A stretch of 64,000 nt of DNA from Uranotaenia lowii (taxonomy: Eukaryota; Arthropoda; Insecta; Diptera; Culicidae). Made by a program: the position numbers and the translations under genes. Below, in pieces: positions 12,240 to 22,959 of the stretch. The notes below the pieces were generated by a model that saw only the letters and a list, made by a program, of their open reading frames with translations, was not told the origin of the DNA and searched no databases. The stretch covers positions 359,553,825-359,617,824 of the forward strand of contig NC_073693.1 of NCBI RefSeq assembly GCF_029784155.1, written 5' to 3'. Every line of letters starts with the position of its first letter. The stretch's first letter is position 1.

Positions 12240-12404
12240 CATACAAATTTGGGGCAGTCCAATGACCACTATATTCAAGCGAAACACGAAAAACATTTTT
12301 TTGGATTTTCATCTTATTGGATAATGAACCACAAAAAATATAGTAAGAATCGAACTCACTGCAACATCTCATCTCGGCTTGCCAGTCTGATATCTTACGT
12401 ATTG
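12240..12404 (-). mobile_element. Possible tRNA-derived SINE head
   Basis: On the minus strand a B-box-like GAGTTCGATTCT (12346-12357) follows an A-box-like TATCAGACTGGC (12381-12392) after 35 nt. This is shorter than the usual spacing, so the call is weak. The AT-rich body runs toward 12240. The Penelope-like insertion sits right at the head of this unit and duplicated part of it. Confidence 0.35.
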
Positions 12405-12490
12405 ATTAACTGGTTAATCGCCGCGATGAATTGTTTGATGTTATCATCGACTTTTTTCGGCGAAAATAAAAACGAAATTACTTGCCAGTT

Positions 12491-13318
12491 GGTCCAAACG
12501 TTTCGAGCTACTTTTGGCGTTTCGCTCCTCCTCAGTGGACCTTAAAATTAATTTTATTAATAGTATAATTTTCCATTTTACAAGAACTTATTATCTTACT
12601 TTATCTAGCGATCGTCGTACTGTTATTCGCTGTCTGTTGTTTGTTTTTGATGTTATGTTTACATTGATCTGTCAGTGTCTTGATCTTTGGTAAAATGGAG
12701 TTGTATGCTGATTTGAAGTTAATTGAATCTTTCTGTTTGTTAACAACGTCGTTGTCGCCCCTAATTTTAATGTGAAACATTTCTGCACAGATTCTGGTGT
12801 TGTACTTCGAGACTTTTTCTAAAATTTTGGTATTTTTAAAATCAAAAACATGACCGTGCTCGATGCTATGTTGTGCAAGTCCGGTTCCTCCTATTTTTTT
12901 GTTTTTAACATCGTTTTTATGTTGTTCCAATCTTTTTTGTAAGAATTGACTTGTTTCTCCAATGTAGGATTTTTCACATCCTCCACATTTTATGTTATAA
13001 ACCACATTTGCTGTTTTATCTTTTGGTATTTTGTCTTTAGTTTTTGTGAAAATAGTGTTCTTAACTTTGTTTAAAGATTGGAAGGCTACATTAATATCGT
13101 ATTGTTTAAAATATCTGGCTAGTTTCTCACCTAGACCTGCACAGTATGGAATTGTAATAAAATTTTTGGGTTGCTCATTTTTTGTTTCACTCAGACTGTT
13201 GTACATTTTGTGGGTTCGTTCTTTTATAATTTTTGTAACAAGTTGTTGAGGATAGTTATTTATCTTTAAAATATTCTGTACTGTTCTTAGTGTTCCTTCT
13301 CTATAGTTCACATTAGAC
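12491..13318 (-). pseudogene. Penelope-like element, minus-strand truncated copy
   Basis: Carries the last 236 codons (12601-13311) of the same polyprotein as the plus-strand copy, with an intact GIY-YIG endonuclease region but no native start codon; the frame opens with GTG at the truncation point. The 3' untranslated 110 bp down to 12491 (ggtccaaacgtttcgagc) are also present. It lacks all of the reverse-transcriptase core and cannot be autonomous. Confidence 0.85.
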
Positions 13319-13321
13319 AGT

Positions 13322-14248
13322 ATGCATCAACGATTAAAGTTTACGATTGAACACGAAACGGATGGCAGAATCAAATTTCTGGATATGATCGTTCGACGGG
13401 AACAGCAAAGTTTTACAACAGAGTGGTTTCCGAAGGACGAAAAAGGCCGATATTTGGATTTTGGATCTGTAAGTCCATTTTCACACAAAATTAACACTGT
13501 GGTAGCATTAGTTGATAGAGCTTTAAAATTGTCTAATGTGAACTATAGAGAAGGAACACTAAGAACAGTACAGAATATTTTAAAGATAAATAACTATCCT
13601 CAACAACTTGTTACAAAAATTATAAAAGAACGAACCCACAAAATGTACAACAGTCTGAGTGAAACAAAAAATGAGCAACCCAAAAATTTTATTACAATTC
13701 CATACTGTGCAGGTCTAGGTGAGAAACTAGCCAGATATTTTAAACAATACGATATTAATGTAGCCTTCCAATCTTTAAACAAAGTTAAGAACACTATTTT
13801 CACAAAAACTAAAGACAAAATACCAAAAGATAAAACAGCAAATGTGGTTTATAACATAAAATGTGGAGGATGTGAAAAATCCTACATTGGAGAAACAAGT
13901 CAATTCTTACAAAAAAGATTGGAACAACATAAAAACGATGTTAAAAACAAAAAAATAGGAGGAACCGGACTTGCACAACATAGCATCGAGCACGGTCATG
14001 TTTTTGATTTTAAAAATACCAAAATTTTAGAAAAAGTCTCGAAGTACAACACCAGAATCTGTGCAGAAATGTTTCACATTAAAATTAGGGGCGACAACGA
14101 CGTTGTTAACAAACAGAAAGATTCAATTAACTTCAAATCAGCATACAACTCCATTTTACCAAAGATCAAGACACTGACAGATCAATGTAAACATAACATC
14201 AAAAACAAACAACAGACAGCGAATAACAGTACGACGATCGCTAGATAA
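13322..14248 (+). CDS. Penelope-like RT C-terminus plus GIY-YIG endonuclease (5'-truncated)
   Basis: A 308-codon open frame. Residues 1-110 match the C-terminal part of Penelope reverse transcriptase in my reading (IKFLDMIVRRE, TEWFPKDEKGRYLDF, SHKINTVVALVDRALKLS). Residues 176-262 form the GIY-YIG nuclease: YNIKCGGCEKSYIGET with the C181/C184 pair typical of the Penelope zinc-binding insert, YIG at 188-190, a catalytic-type Arg in QKRLEQH (R199), HSIEHGH (220-226) and a downstream acidic residue in CAEMFHIK. The enzyme would nick target DNA for retroelement integration. The catalytic RT motifs are missing, so the Met at 13322 is just the first ATG after truncation. Ends in TAG/A-rich 3' region to 14358. 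Confidence 0.85.
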   Translation: MHQRLKFTIEHETDGRIKFLDMIVRREQQSFTTEWFPKDEKGRYLDFGSVSPFSHKINTVVALVDRALKLSNVNYREGTLRTVQNILKINNYPQQLVTKIIKERTHKMYNSLSETKNEQPKNFITIPYCAGLGEKLARYFKQYDINVAFQSLNKVKNTIFTKTKDKIPKDKTANVVYNIKCGGCEKSYIGETSQFLQKRLEQHKNDVKNKKIGGTGLAQHSIEHGHVFDFKNTKILEKVSKYNTRICAEMFHIKIRGDNDVVNKQKDSINFKSAYNSILPKIKTLTDQCKHNIKNKQQTANNSTTIAR

Positions 14249-14372
14249 AGTAAGATAATAAGTTCTTGTAAAATGGAAAATTATACTATTAATAAAATTA
14301 ATTTTAAGGTCCACTGAGGAGGAGCGAAACGCCAAAAGTAGCTCGAAACGTTTGGACCTATCTTACGTATTG

Positions 14373-16129
14373 CGTCGTCGCTCATTCGTATGAGGATTCC
14401 GGCTTATATCTGTAGGATGGTGGAGTGTTACTTCCGTAATCGCCAACTACAGTATATGACCAGTGAGGGATTGGAAACAGTGAGTGTCTTGGCAGGGGTT
14501 CCACAAGGATCGATACTTGGCGCGGTATTGTGGAACATCGTTTACGACGAACTGCTGTGACTGCGCCTCCACACGGGAGTGAGACTTGTGGGATTAGCCG
14601 ACGACGTGGGTCTCCTGGCATCGGACCCATCAATCGTAGAGGTCCAGCCACTCGCCACGGTAGCCATTGAGAAGGTGGAAAGTTGGATGCGCACCAAGAG
14701 CTTGCGTTTTTCTCATCAACCTGATTTCAGCACAATCAGGGACGATCGCAGCTGGACCGTGCGCTTGGATTCGTGCGATCAAGTACCTGGCAGGCAGTGT
14801 AATCTGCAAAATTCCTGCAGCGTACAGCGGCTGATGAACCTGCGAGTTATCAGCGCATACCGAACGGTGTCCTCGGTAGCTGCTGATGTCGTGGCGGGGT
14901 TCATGCCCATCTCGGTCTTGCTAGAGAAAGATATTCTGCTACGAACACATGCACATACCCGATGTGCGGAAACATGTCAGAGAGGCCTCGATGTCCAGCT
15001 GGCAGCACTAGTGGGACAGCTCGGAACGCAGCCAGTGGACCTATCGCTTGATCTCTAACGTCATAGACATGGAGAAGTGGATTTCTGCATAACACAGTTC
15101 CTGACTGGTCACGGATGCTTTATGCAGTACCACCATGCATTGGTTTGGACACGTGGCCTCGCAATCCTGCCCAACCTGCGGTGACACAGTTGAGACACCA
15201 GAGCACGTAGTGTTCAACTGTCCGAGGTACGCACTAACATGCTTGCCACCTGCGGACCAGACACGACAGCCGACAACATCGTGCGGAGGATGTGTGAGGA
15301 TGCCATTACTTTACGCGTGGTCAGCGATGAATCCACCCGGATCATGACTGCCCTGCAGAGGAGTTGGAACCAGCGCCAGTCCGCAACCGGTGTAGGGTGA
15401 CTCCTTCGTTGGGGAACTTCTGAGTAGTGTGCGTCCGAACCTGGTAGCAAAGCATACAAAGATAAGACTCTACCTTCTGCGTATGTTGAGCTGCCTGGTA
15501 CGTCGCGCGTCTGTGTGTAGGATATCTCCACCGTTACCGTCGCGGAGTATCCGAGTCGAACGCGCCCTCTGCGACGGAGGCTGCGGGGATAAGACATGAC
15601 CTTCTCCGCAGTCGAACTCATAGGAGGAAGAATATTCATGTCGCGGAATATTCTTTGGTACAGAGGCCTCACGTTGCCGTCGGGATTCATCTAAGTCGTA
15701 AGCGTAAAAGACCCGTACGTGTGCTGTGACAAGCGCGAGTCTAGGATAACCTGCTATCAATTCGGCACACGGACGGGTAAAGAGGAGGAGGCCTCGAGAT
15801 AAACCAAGCTGAGCCAAGATCTCGAGTAGTTAGAGGAAAGGTCATTGGTCTCTTGCAGTGGTCTCGAACAGAAGCGGAGAGCACGATAGTCGCGAAAATC
15901 AAGCGAGCCTCGAGTTACAGGTAAAGGCCGGAGGAGAGGTCCTTAGTCTTGAATCGTAACGGAAAGCAGGGTATATATGCTGGAGTTTGGACTTCACATT
16001 GAGTAAGCCGATGAGCGCTTAAGCGCGAACTTGGTCACCCATCTTGGGTACAGCCTTCGATGCAGGTCCGGATGGGAATTATGACCAGAGGCCCGAGGTT
16101 GACTTTATGGCGTAGGGGTACATCGTATC
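14373..16129 (+). pseudogene. Decayed R1-clade non-LTR retrotransposon (RT and C-terminal zinc motif)
   Basis: GC-rich relative to its surroundings. One frame reads GVPQGSILGAVLWNIVYD (from 14496); after a TGA stop (near 14560) and a frameshift another reads VRLVGLADDVGLLASD (ADD at 14597-14605), the RT catalytic box with L in place of the usual Y/F. NLRVISAYRTVSSVAADVV (about 14840-14900) is a typical R1-type motif. Near 15167 CPTCGDTVETPEHVVFNC gives a CX2CX8HX4C motif characteristic of the R1/I-type ORF2 end. 15360-16129 behaves as 3' UTR. The 5' part is absent; the left edge is the Penelope target duplication. Several stops and shifts show it is dead. Confidence 0.8.
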
Positions 16130-16131
16130 TA

Positions 16132-16719
16132 CAGAGTGTTCAATAAGTTCGAATACACTTTTTAACCAAATGGTGTGGTAAAGCCGTAGCGTATACATCT
16201 AACTTTTTTTTAGAGTAACTTTGTGCTATTATCAGACAATCTATCCCTTGTGTCGAAGAATTAGTTTTCATTAAGTGTTCGTTTTTTATCAGCCTTTTTA
16301 CACCGCAAGTACTGGTACAGGCAAAAAATTCCAATTAATAAATACAATATAGGTTTTTGGAAATATTGGCTCAAAATGAAAAGTGCCTTGCCCTTCAAAT
16401 ATAACTCTCTTGGATTGGTTAGTTATAGTATACATGTTGTCGAAAATAAACAATTACAGGAAACCTTTTTTTGACTTTCTATAAAAATCGTCAGCATTCT
16501 TATGGGGAACGAAATTTCAACAATATAGGAGCGTGCCGCGTATGGAGGACTCGAGAATCCGCTGAAGCTCTATAATTGGTTTAAGGTAAAAAGTTTCCTA
16601 AACAAAAGGTGTGATTGACCATCATTGTATAACCTTTCCATTTAAGTAAAAAATAATCTGTCCAGTGGATTTTGAATTACCGTTATTTTAATTTGTATTC
16701 GTACTTATTGAACACCCTG
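16132..16719. mobile_element. Tc1/mariner-type non-autonomous element with TA duplication
   Basis: Terminal inverted repeats of about 27 bp: CAGAGTGTTCAATAAGTTCG at the left and, inverted, CAGGGTGTTCAATAAGTACG at the right, each followed by AATACA. TA flanks both ends (16130-16131, 16720-16721). CAG ends plus TA duplication indicate Tc1/mariner. At 588 bp it is too short for a transposase; the 64-residue minus frame at 16140-16334 is not recognisable. It sits at the 3' end of the R1-like copy. Confidence 0.85.
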
Positions 16720-16751
16720 TAGAGTAGACCAATTGCACCCATGGACCCAGA

Positions 16752-18095
16752 CTGCCGTGATATGACGAAGTGACGAACATCCATTTTTATCGGTTTTTAC
16801 TTTTTGACGTCATTTTATACAGATTTTTAAAAGCTTTCAAATGCTCTGAAAAGTTTTTTGATATTCCAAATAGTTTTCGAGTAAATTCAGAAAAACGAAG
16901 TGACGAATGTGCCATTTTGACGCCGATGTGACTAATATCCCTTAATCCATGGGAGAGATACGGAAAACTCTAGCAGTTCTAATACATTTGAAGCGATTTT
17001 CATTAAATTTAGGACATAAATCTATCCTGAATCCTGACATGATGAAATTTTAAAAGAAAAGACCCCCCTCCCACCTTAGTAAATGGGGGGGTCCCATATA
17101 AAATAATTCAATTTTTTTAAGGCGATCATTTTTTATTTTATCAAATTTGATATGTTAATTTTTTACAAATTTATATATTTTCAGGAAATAGGTTTTTACA
17201 TTTTCCAGCAAATCAATTTCACGCAGAAGTACTTTGAGTGTGGAGTTGTTCGATGATGGAATAAAAAAAGAAAAATTGCAAAAATCAATACATTTTTTTT
17301 AAATTTTCTTAATGAGTTTTATACAGAAAATATTAAATATTATAAAATGAAGGGTTAAAACTCTTCGTTAGTGCGCAACGAAACGTTGTGCACTAATTAC
17401 GATTAATTTGTTTATTGAATAAAAGCACAATTTTAATTAGTTAAAATTCTTCAAAATAGATTCTTTCGTAGAACATCTCCCGAAATTCATTGTAGTTAAG
17501 CGGAGGACTCATCGCCTTGGCATATTTTTTTGGCCCTTTTGCAGCCTGTTTTTATTTTGTTGGTTTAGGTACGTTTGCAGCTGGTGGAAATTCAAACAAA
17601 TTTTAAGTAGGTACATACAGTTATTTTGTTCGTATCGATGAAATATTTCATTTCTCATTTATTGTTCCCAACATCTCTTCAAACTCTCAGATATCTTCAA
17701 AAATACCCACCTCCTCGCTCGAAAACGCTTGAATAAGTTCCAACTGCCAATAATAATAATGAAATAGCCAAAATTGTTCAATTTTTTTGATTCGGAAGTT
17801 TGCACAAGCCTACTAACTACCATAGTTAGTAGGACATTAGTCACTTTGGCGTATAATCGTTAAAACAAAACTTTCGTTTTTACGCCGAAGTGACTAATGT
17901 GTTTTAAAAACTTATGTAGGCAAAATAAGGAATTGTAATCCGAAAGGCTTTATTTTAGATACATTTTAGAACAGATTGTACAGATTATATTTCGTTAAAA
18001 ATCCTGGAGTAATGAATAATAAGCTAAAAGAGAAAATCGCTTTTATTGACGAAAACACAAAATGGTTTATTCGTCACTTCGTCATATCACGGCAG
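16752..18095. mobile_element. TIR element with CTGCCGTGATATGACG ends, superfamily unknown
   Basis: The ends share about 25 bp: CTGCCGTGATATGACGAAGT at left and the same inverted at right. A candidate 4-bp duplication caga lies at 16748-16751 and 18096-18099. The word gtgac(g/t)aat recurs subterminally (16890-16940, 17840-17900) in both orientations. A near-perfect hairpin, ttagtgcgcaacg/cgttgtgcactaa, lies at 17371-17399. No transposase frame is recognised in 1344 bp. Confidence 0.7.
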
Positions 18096-18123
18096 CAGAG
18101 TAGCATACTGGCTCGCCGTTCCT

Positions 18124-18690
18124 TCACTGAACCTCGAAAATATCCAAACTTGAGAACTTTCCCCGCCAACCCGAATGAAACTCCCTCCCTACAGGTTTGG
18201 CTATTGGAGGCATAACCCAAAGTTAAGCTCTTATAGGAGAACTCATCCCCCAAAATCTAATACCGCAATAAAATGGAAATCAAAATAAAAAAAATGACTG
18301 CAGGTACGGGAATCACACCCATACCTGCAATGGCTCTACGATTACCATCTCAGGATGCTAACCGCTCGACCACCGGAGAGTTGATGAGAGAGGCAGCTAC
18401 ATCATCGTATATGCGAGACTTTGTGCGAGTGAAGCGGGAATAAAAGTTATCCCCAAAAAAAAACAGTTCTTCGCGTTGAACTTACCCCCCAAACCTAAAT
18501 CTGCCACGATGGAGGTAACAGAATCATATGAGCTTACAACAAAAACCCCCCCAAAAACAGTTCTCCGCTTGAAGGATAAGTTTGGCGTATTGGCAAGCTG
18601 TGATTTTTTTCACGAACTTAAGTTGTCAATCTTGAACTTAGGTTTGGCGGGTGGCAGTTCTCAAGTTTGGGTATTTTCGATTTTCAGTGT
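18124..18690. repeat. Possible foldback element with a SINE in its loop
   Basis: tcgaaaatatccaaacttga plus gaact (18132-18156) is repeated inverted at 18656-18680 with one or two changes, and similarity continues about 25 bp inward (ccgccaaccc versus ggtttggcgg). The tRNA-like SINE at 18290-18384 lies between the arms. Edges and duplication are not clear. Confidence 0.4.
18290..18384 (-). mobile_element. tRNA-derived SINE head (Ser/Leu-like)
   Basis: The minus strand reads an A box TGGTCGAGCGGTTA (18359-18372) and, 53 nt further, a B box GGTGTGATTCCC (18308-18319). The wide spacing is that of class II tRNAs with a long variable arm. The flanks do not form an acceptor stem and the sequence runs into T/A-rich tail, so it is a SINE or relic, not a functional tRNA. 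Confidence 0.6.
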
Positions 18691-18699
18691 TGGAATGCA

Positions 18700-20039
18700 A
18701 TTCGTAAAAAGGATTTACCACCTGGGTGCACCGGACATCTTAGCCGGTGGTTGTTTGGCTGGCTGGAGTTGGAAACAATGTAATGATTTTTTTTCTAATG
18801 CCGGTTTACATACTCACGCAGCGCTCGGTACATCATTTGACAATATCCTTGCTGGCTGATTGTTTCCATCCTGCTTTGTCTCGTGATATGATATGCGATA
18901 TGTTTAGTAAGGTTTCTTTCACAATACCAGCGATGAGAAAGCTTGTAAGTGCCGGCCTGGCATAGAATCTTATGCCGATAATTTCACCTCCGAGGAAGAT
19001 CATTATTGGAGTAGAGTCTGATTTGTGAGAGTACTAAGTTTAGGACTGAAATGAAATTCACTGATCAATCTTTTAGAAATTTGAAATGCTCAAACTCGTG
19101 TTGAGCTGCCAATCTTTTCTTAGAAACAAATATAAGTTTACAAACTGGACGTGAGGGAAACATCCATACATTCAAATAACCGCAATTGTTTTTCTTTGAA
19201 GGATTTTTATTATGGAAAAATGTTAAATTTCATTTGACGACAATCTCTTTTACAAATAAACTAACTTCAATATATGGAACTTATTGTAAAATTCTCTGGT
19301 AACAAATTTGTTAAAAACTGTTAGACAAGAATTAAGAAAAAAAAATTTCCAATCCTTTTTCGAACCTTTGTTCTTTATGTAAAATGTTAACTAAAATATT
19401 GGTCAATTTTCTGGCAGGCGTTTGCGTCACATTGTCGCATTTAGACAGTAATTGAGCAGCCAGTAAGCATAACTATCTATACCAAGAAAGTGAGTCCTAG
19501 AATGAAATTTACCCAATACGATTAACACAAGCGCCAACGAAGCAACAAAATGAAAATTATACGCGCCAAATTCTTCGAACGAACGAACGCATTTTTATTG
19601 AATCTCATAAAGCAATAAATTTTTATGTTCCATTCTCCCCGTACGGTCTAACCTATTTCCAGTGAAAACAGTGGTGTTGTTGTGTGGGTCTTTAATATGA
19701 ACCTTTTTGTATTGCCGTTGTTCATGAACTTCGTGACTTTTTTTTAGAGAAGTTAAAATTAATTGGTAAAATATTCTGGAAATAAAAATTATTAAATAGG
19801 TAGTCGAAACGTAGTAAGTCATTTGAGTCCAGCTTTTGAAGGACTAAAAAAAAACAATCAAACCTCTTAAGGTGGTCGCTGATAAACAATAAAAACTCGA
19901 CCTTTTTATTCCATATACCTACCTAAATATGACGAAAGAGTTAAGCTTGTAAAAAGTTGCAACTTTTGCACCGGTTCCATCCGGTCCAGCGAAGATAGCA
20001 GAGGTGGATTTATGCACGTTCCTAAGTACCTCAGAGCAA
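18700..20039. other. Intron sequence, no gene seen
   Basis: Includes a mildly GC-rich segment at 18720-18960 whose frames I do not recognise, then AT-rich DNA to 20039. No repeat ends identified. Confidence 0.4.
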
Positions 20040-20440
20040 CAAAGTCGCGCCAGGGCACTTCCATTTCTACGTGTTCTGGTACAATCGCCGCCATACATTA
20101 AAACATTTTATTGCCCCAACACGAAGATTCGCGATTCGGGCGAGACATGCCACAGGCCACAGCACAGCACTGCCGCACATGGAAGCTTCGATTCATTCAA
20201 ACAATGTTGAATGCAGATCTCTCTGAGTGCGCGGGAGAGACGACTATGCATATCGTACACAAATGTCCATGGTCAGTCAGTGTGGTCCTCCCCCGCAAAT
20301 TGAATGGAGGAGGGAAGGCCGGCTGGCACTTTTGGCAAAAAACGAGCGCCAGTCACACGTGCGTATTCGTATGTGTATTGTTGAATGGTTTAACATGGCT
20401 GGGAAGATTTACAGGGCCGAGTCGTTGATTCGTTTTTAAA
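20040..20440 (+). pseudogene. Fragment of an R1-type LINE C-terminus
   Basis: The plus frame over 20111-20428 reads HCRTWKLRFIQTMLNADLSE followed by CAGETTMHIVHKCP. This resembles the Cys/His end of R1-clade ORF2 (C...H...C before a Pro) seen intact at 15167, with the first Cys lost. GC-rich against an AT-rich background. It is short, shifted and without the RT domain. LINE relic at moderate confidence. Confidence 0.5.
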
Positions 20441-20454
20441 GTCGGCTATCAGTT

Positions 20455-20885
20455 AAAAATATATAGCACTGTGCATTATACTGAGTCGATTTAGGGGCAT
20501 TTTGTAATTTCCCAAAACGTGTTATAACTTTTTTACCTAATAACTTATAACTTTTTACCTAATAAGATACGAAATTACGATCTTCAACAAAGTTATTCAG
20601 CCTAGACTCTTCCTTAGAGAATTTATAAATTGGTACAAAAACCATTAGCGGGCTCGGTTCCACGGAAGAAACAAGAATGATGTTGATTATTCAGCACAAA
20701 ATATTCAATTTTCCCAAACCAACCTAAAAGCCCAAATATACTCATATAAACTTTACTTAAAAATTCTGCAAAAAGTCATGGAGTAGTTTTGAACCAAAAC
20801 GAAGCTTTTAAGGCACCAGGGTTTGAGAAATTTAAAAATACTCTGAATCAACTCAATCTACTGTGTATAGATTTGGGGGTTCAAC
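20455..20885. repeat. Diverged foldback element
   Basis: Left: agcactgtgcattatactga and gtcgatttaggggc (20466-20500). Inverted, diverged partner: ctctgaatcaactcaatcta and ctgtgtatag (20841-20870). Between them are two copies of ataactttttacctaataa. Ends are imprecise, so this is a possible old MITE. Confidence 0.4.
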
Positions 20886-22598
20886 CCCATCGCCCTAATT
20901 CACGCTATAATTGACCATTTTTGACTTCAGTACATATAACTTTGATTTCCTGTTCTCTCTGTGGCAATAGTCTTCAAATAAGTTGTAGAGAAAACAAATA
21001 CCCAAAATTTACTGTGCGTAGCTTCTTGATTAAACATTTACAAACAAAGTAATGCCTCTATAAAATTGTGCCATGAATTCACTCAGTTTAAACAAAACAG
21101 CCTTGTGGACTGAATTCACGAAACAAAATTTCAAGTTATTCTGAACCATTCTTCAGAGCTTTCAAATTTAATGTACACTTTTAAAAGTGATTTATTGTTA
21201 TTCTGCATTAACAGTTCTGAAAGTAACGAACTCTTTAAAAAAAATCAACCAAATTATGTTTAATTTGTAAAAATCCGACCATATGGAGACCATAAACAGC
21301 TTTCAGAACATATTTCTTTTAGACAATTCTACAAAAATCAAATTTTGTGACGTGAAATTTATTGTTTTTGTTATTAAATTTTAAATTTTTTTCATAAATC
21401 AAAGAGGTTCCATTTTTGTGACGTGAATTCACTCTTTTGCGTCTGATTATGATCGCTGTTTAGAAGAATTCCACTGGATATGAAAAAAAATATTTTTTTT
21501 CCACTCAATGAAGCATTATATGTTGGTTGGAATAAAATCAATCCATATTTTTTATTTAATTTTTTTTTGTGAAAATTGTCAAAATTTGCACTTTTTTCAT
21601 CAAAAACTTTGATTTTCGAAACTATATAAAACATATTAAACACTATTTTTTCTTTTTATTTCGTTGGTTCTGTGTGATTTCAATTATTAAAATTAATGAC
21701 GAGTTCGAGATTGTTTGATTCGCGAACGGATGAAATTCACTTGTGAGCTTTACAACCGCGTGGAGTGTGTTATATGCGTTTTTCATATTTTTTAAATAAT
21801 TTGTATTTTTCGAATGTTGAAAAAAGGAAAATTAGGAAGTATCCTCAGTTTTTGTTTCGTACTCACATTCAAAGTTCATGTACTTAGTTCTTATGCTGGT
21901 TTCAAACCTAACAAACTTTCGAAACAGAATTGAAAAATTCATAATTCGAAATTTATATTTCAAATTAAGATTTACAAAACGGATTAGAAATCAATAATTG
22001 AAACGAGGAATCCAGATTGAGATCAAAAACTTTAAAATTTAAATTATAAATTCTGATTATGAAGCACATTTTTGTTCAAATTTATAATTTTTATTTGAAA
22101 TTTTTATTAGGAGATCATATTGAAATTTGTAAATAGATTCAAAATTCAAATTTAGAAATTAAGGTTCAGAATTCAGATTTAGAATTAATATTCCAAACTC
22201 AGGATCAGATTCAGCTCGTAAACGAGTTTTACAATCAAGATAAAAATATCATGATGACTATTTTGTTGAGGAATTCGAACAGCAAAAGATCGCAGACTTA
22301 TGTATAATATTTTTTTGTTGATATCTGAAAATCACAATTTTCATCGATGGAGGATATCTCTGAATTTTCTCAAGAGTTTTGTAGATTCAGCTTATTTGAT
22401 TTAAGCATAGCATAAATATGTTTTTGGATTGAAGGCTTTCTTGAAAAAAGTTTTTCTATGCTCAAATCGAATAAGCAAATTGAGCAAATTCAAAAATTTT
22501 AAACACCGATGAAAGTAATTTCCCTGTTTTGTTACTTTAGGCTTAGTCAAATAAATTAAGCTTAGAATATAAAAGATTTTATAATGTACATTAAAGTG
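20886..22598. other. AT-rich intron sequence, no gene seen
   Basis: Only short AT-rich frames. 22080-22210 contains degenerate aattcagattcagaatt-type words like the 7.6 kb minisatellite. Nothing else supported. Confidence 0.45.
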
Positions 22599-22840
22599 CC
22601 CCAAATGACCCGACATTTGAAAAAGTTATGCGCTGCAGGCTTAAATTGATCCTAGGCCTAGTACAAGGTCTCATGCCAAATTTAAACCAGATCAGATCAC
22701 GGGAAGGGGTCACTCAACGAGCCTAAAGTTTGTATGGGATTTTGAGACATTTTATTCGGAAGGAACATGAAAATCCAGTTTTTCATGAATAACTTTGGTC
22801 CCCTTCGGCCGATTTCTTTTGAAAACGGTTTTTCTTAAAG
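22599..22840 (+). mobile_element. Palindromic MITE copy 2 (one arm and loop only)
   Basis: Collinear with the inverted right half of the 9266-12254 MITE: ccccaaatgacccgac, ctgcaggct, cctaggcctagtacaagg, ggtcactcaacgagcct, then the loop words cagtttttcatgaataac and cggccgatttctttt. It is uninterrupted across the point where copy 1 holds the CACGG element, so it serves as the empty site. The second arm is absent. Confidence 0.75.
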
Positions 22841-22959
22841 CCAAAACTATGACAAATATTTCATCCGAAGAATGCATTTTTGCAATGCAAATTTTGAACC
22901 AAATATCTTATGCGATTTTTTCCGAGAAATCTAATGAAGGCGGTTTGAGCCACCGCACG

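Larger units (their letters stand above)
9266..12254. mobile_element. Palindromic MITE (copy 1), split by a nested insertion
   Basis: The left arm runs from ccccaaatgacccgac (9266) through gatcctaggcctagtac to gtttgtatgggat (9407). The right arm restarts inverted at atcccatac (9532) and runs to gcctgcagtgc (9642); after the 9645-12212 insertion it resumes at 12215 and ends at atttgggg (12254). A single uninterrupted partial copy lies at 22599-22840, which identifies the insertion point. No coding capacity. The last 40 bp of the right arm are more diverged than the rest. Confidence 0.75.
12405..14358. mobile_element. Penelope-like retroelement, head-to-head inverted pair
   Basis: The insertion is flanked by a perfect 14-bp duplication tatcttacgtattg (12391-12404 and 14359-14372). 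It contains two 5'-truncated Penelope-like copies facing away from each other: a minus-strand copy at 12491-13318 and a plus-strand copy at 13320-14358. The 828-bp arms 12491-13318 and 13531-14358 appear identical. The first 86 bp (12405-12490) belong to neither arm and resemble 51814-51880. Inverted and tandem partial copies are a known habit of Penelope-like elements. Identical arms and perfect duplication indicate recent insertion. Confidence 0.85.

Noticed and set aside
15214..15817. Minus-strand frames of 115-158 codons
   Set aside because: Antisense to the R1-like LINE 3' region, whose recognisable motifs are all on the plus strand.
18298..18384. Functional tRNA(Ser/Leu) gene on the minus strand
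   Set aside because: A and B boxes are present but the ends do not pair into an acceptor stem and an A/T tail follows; better as a SINE.
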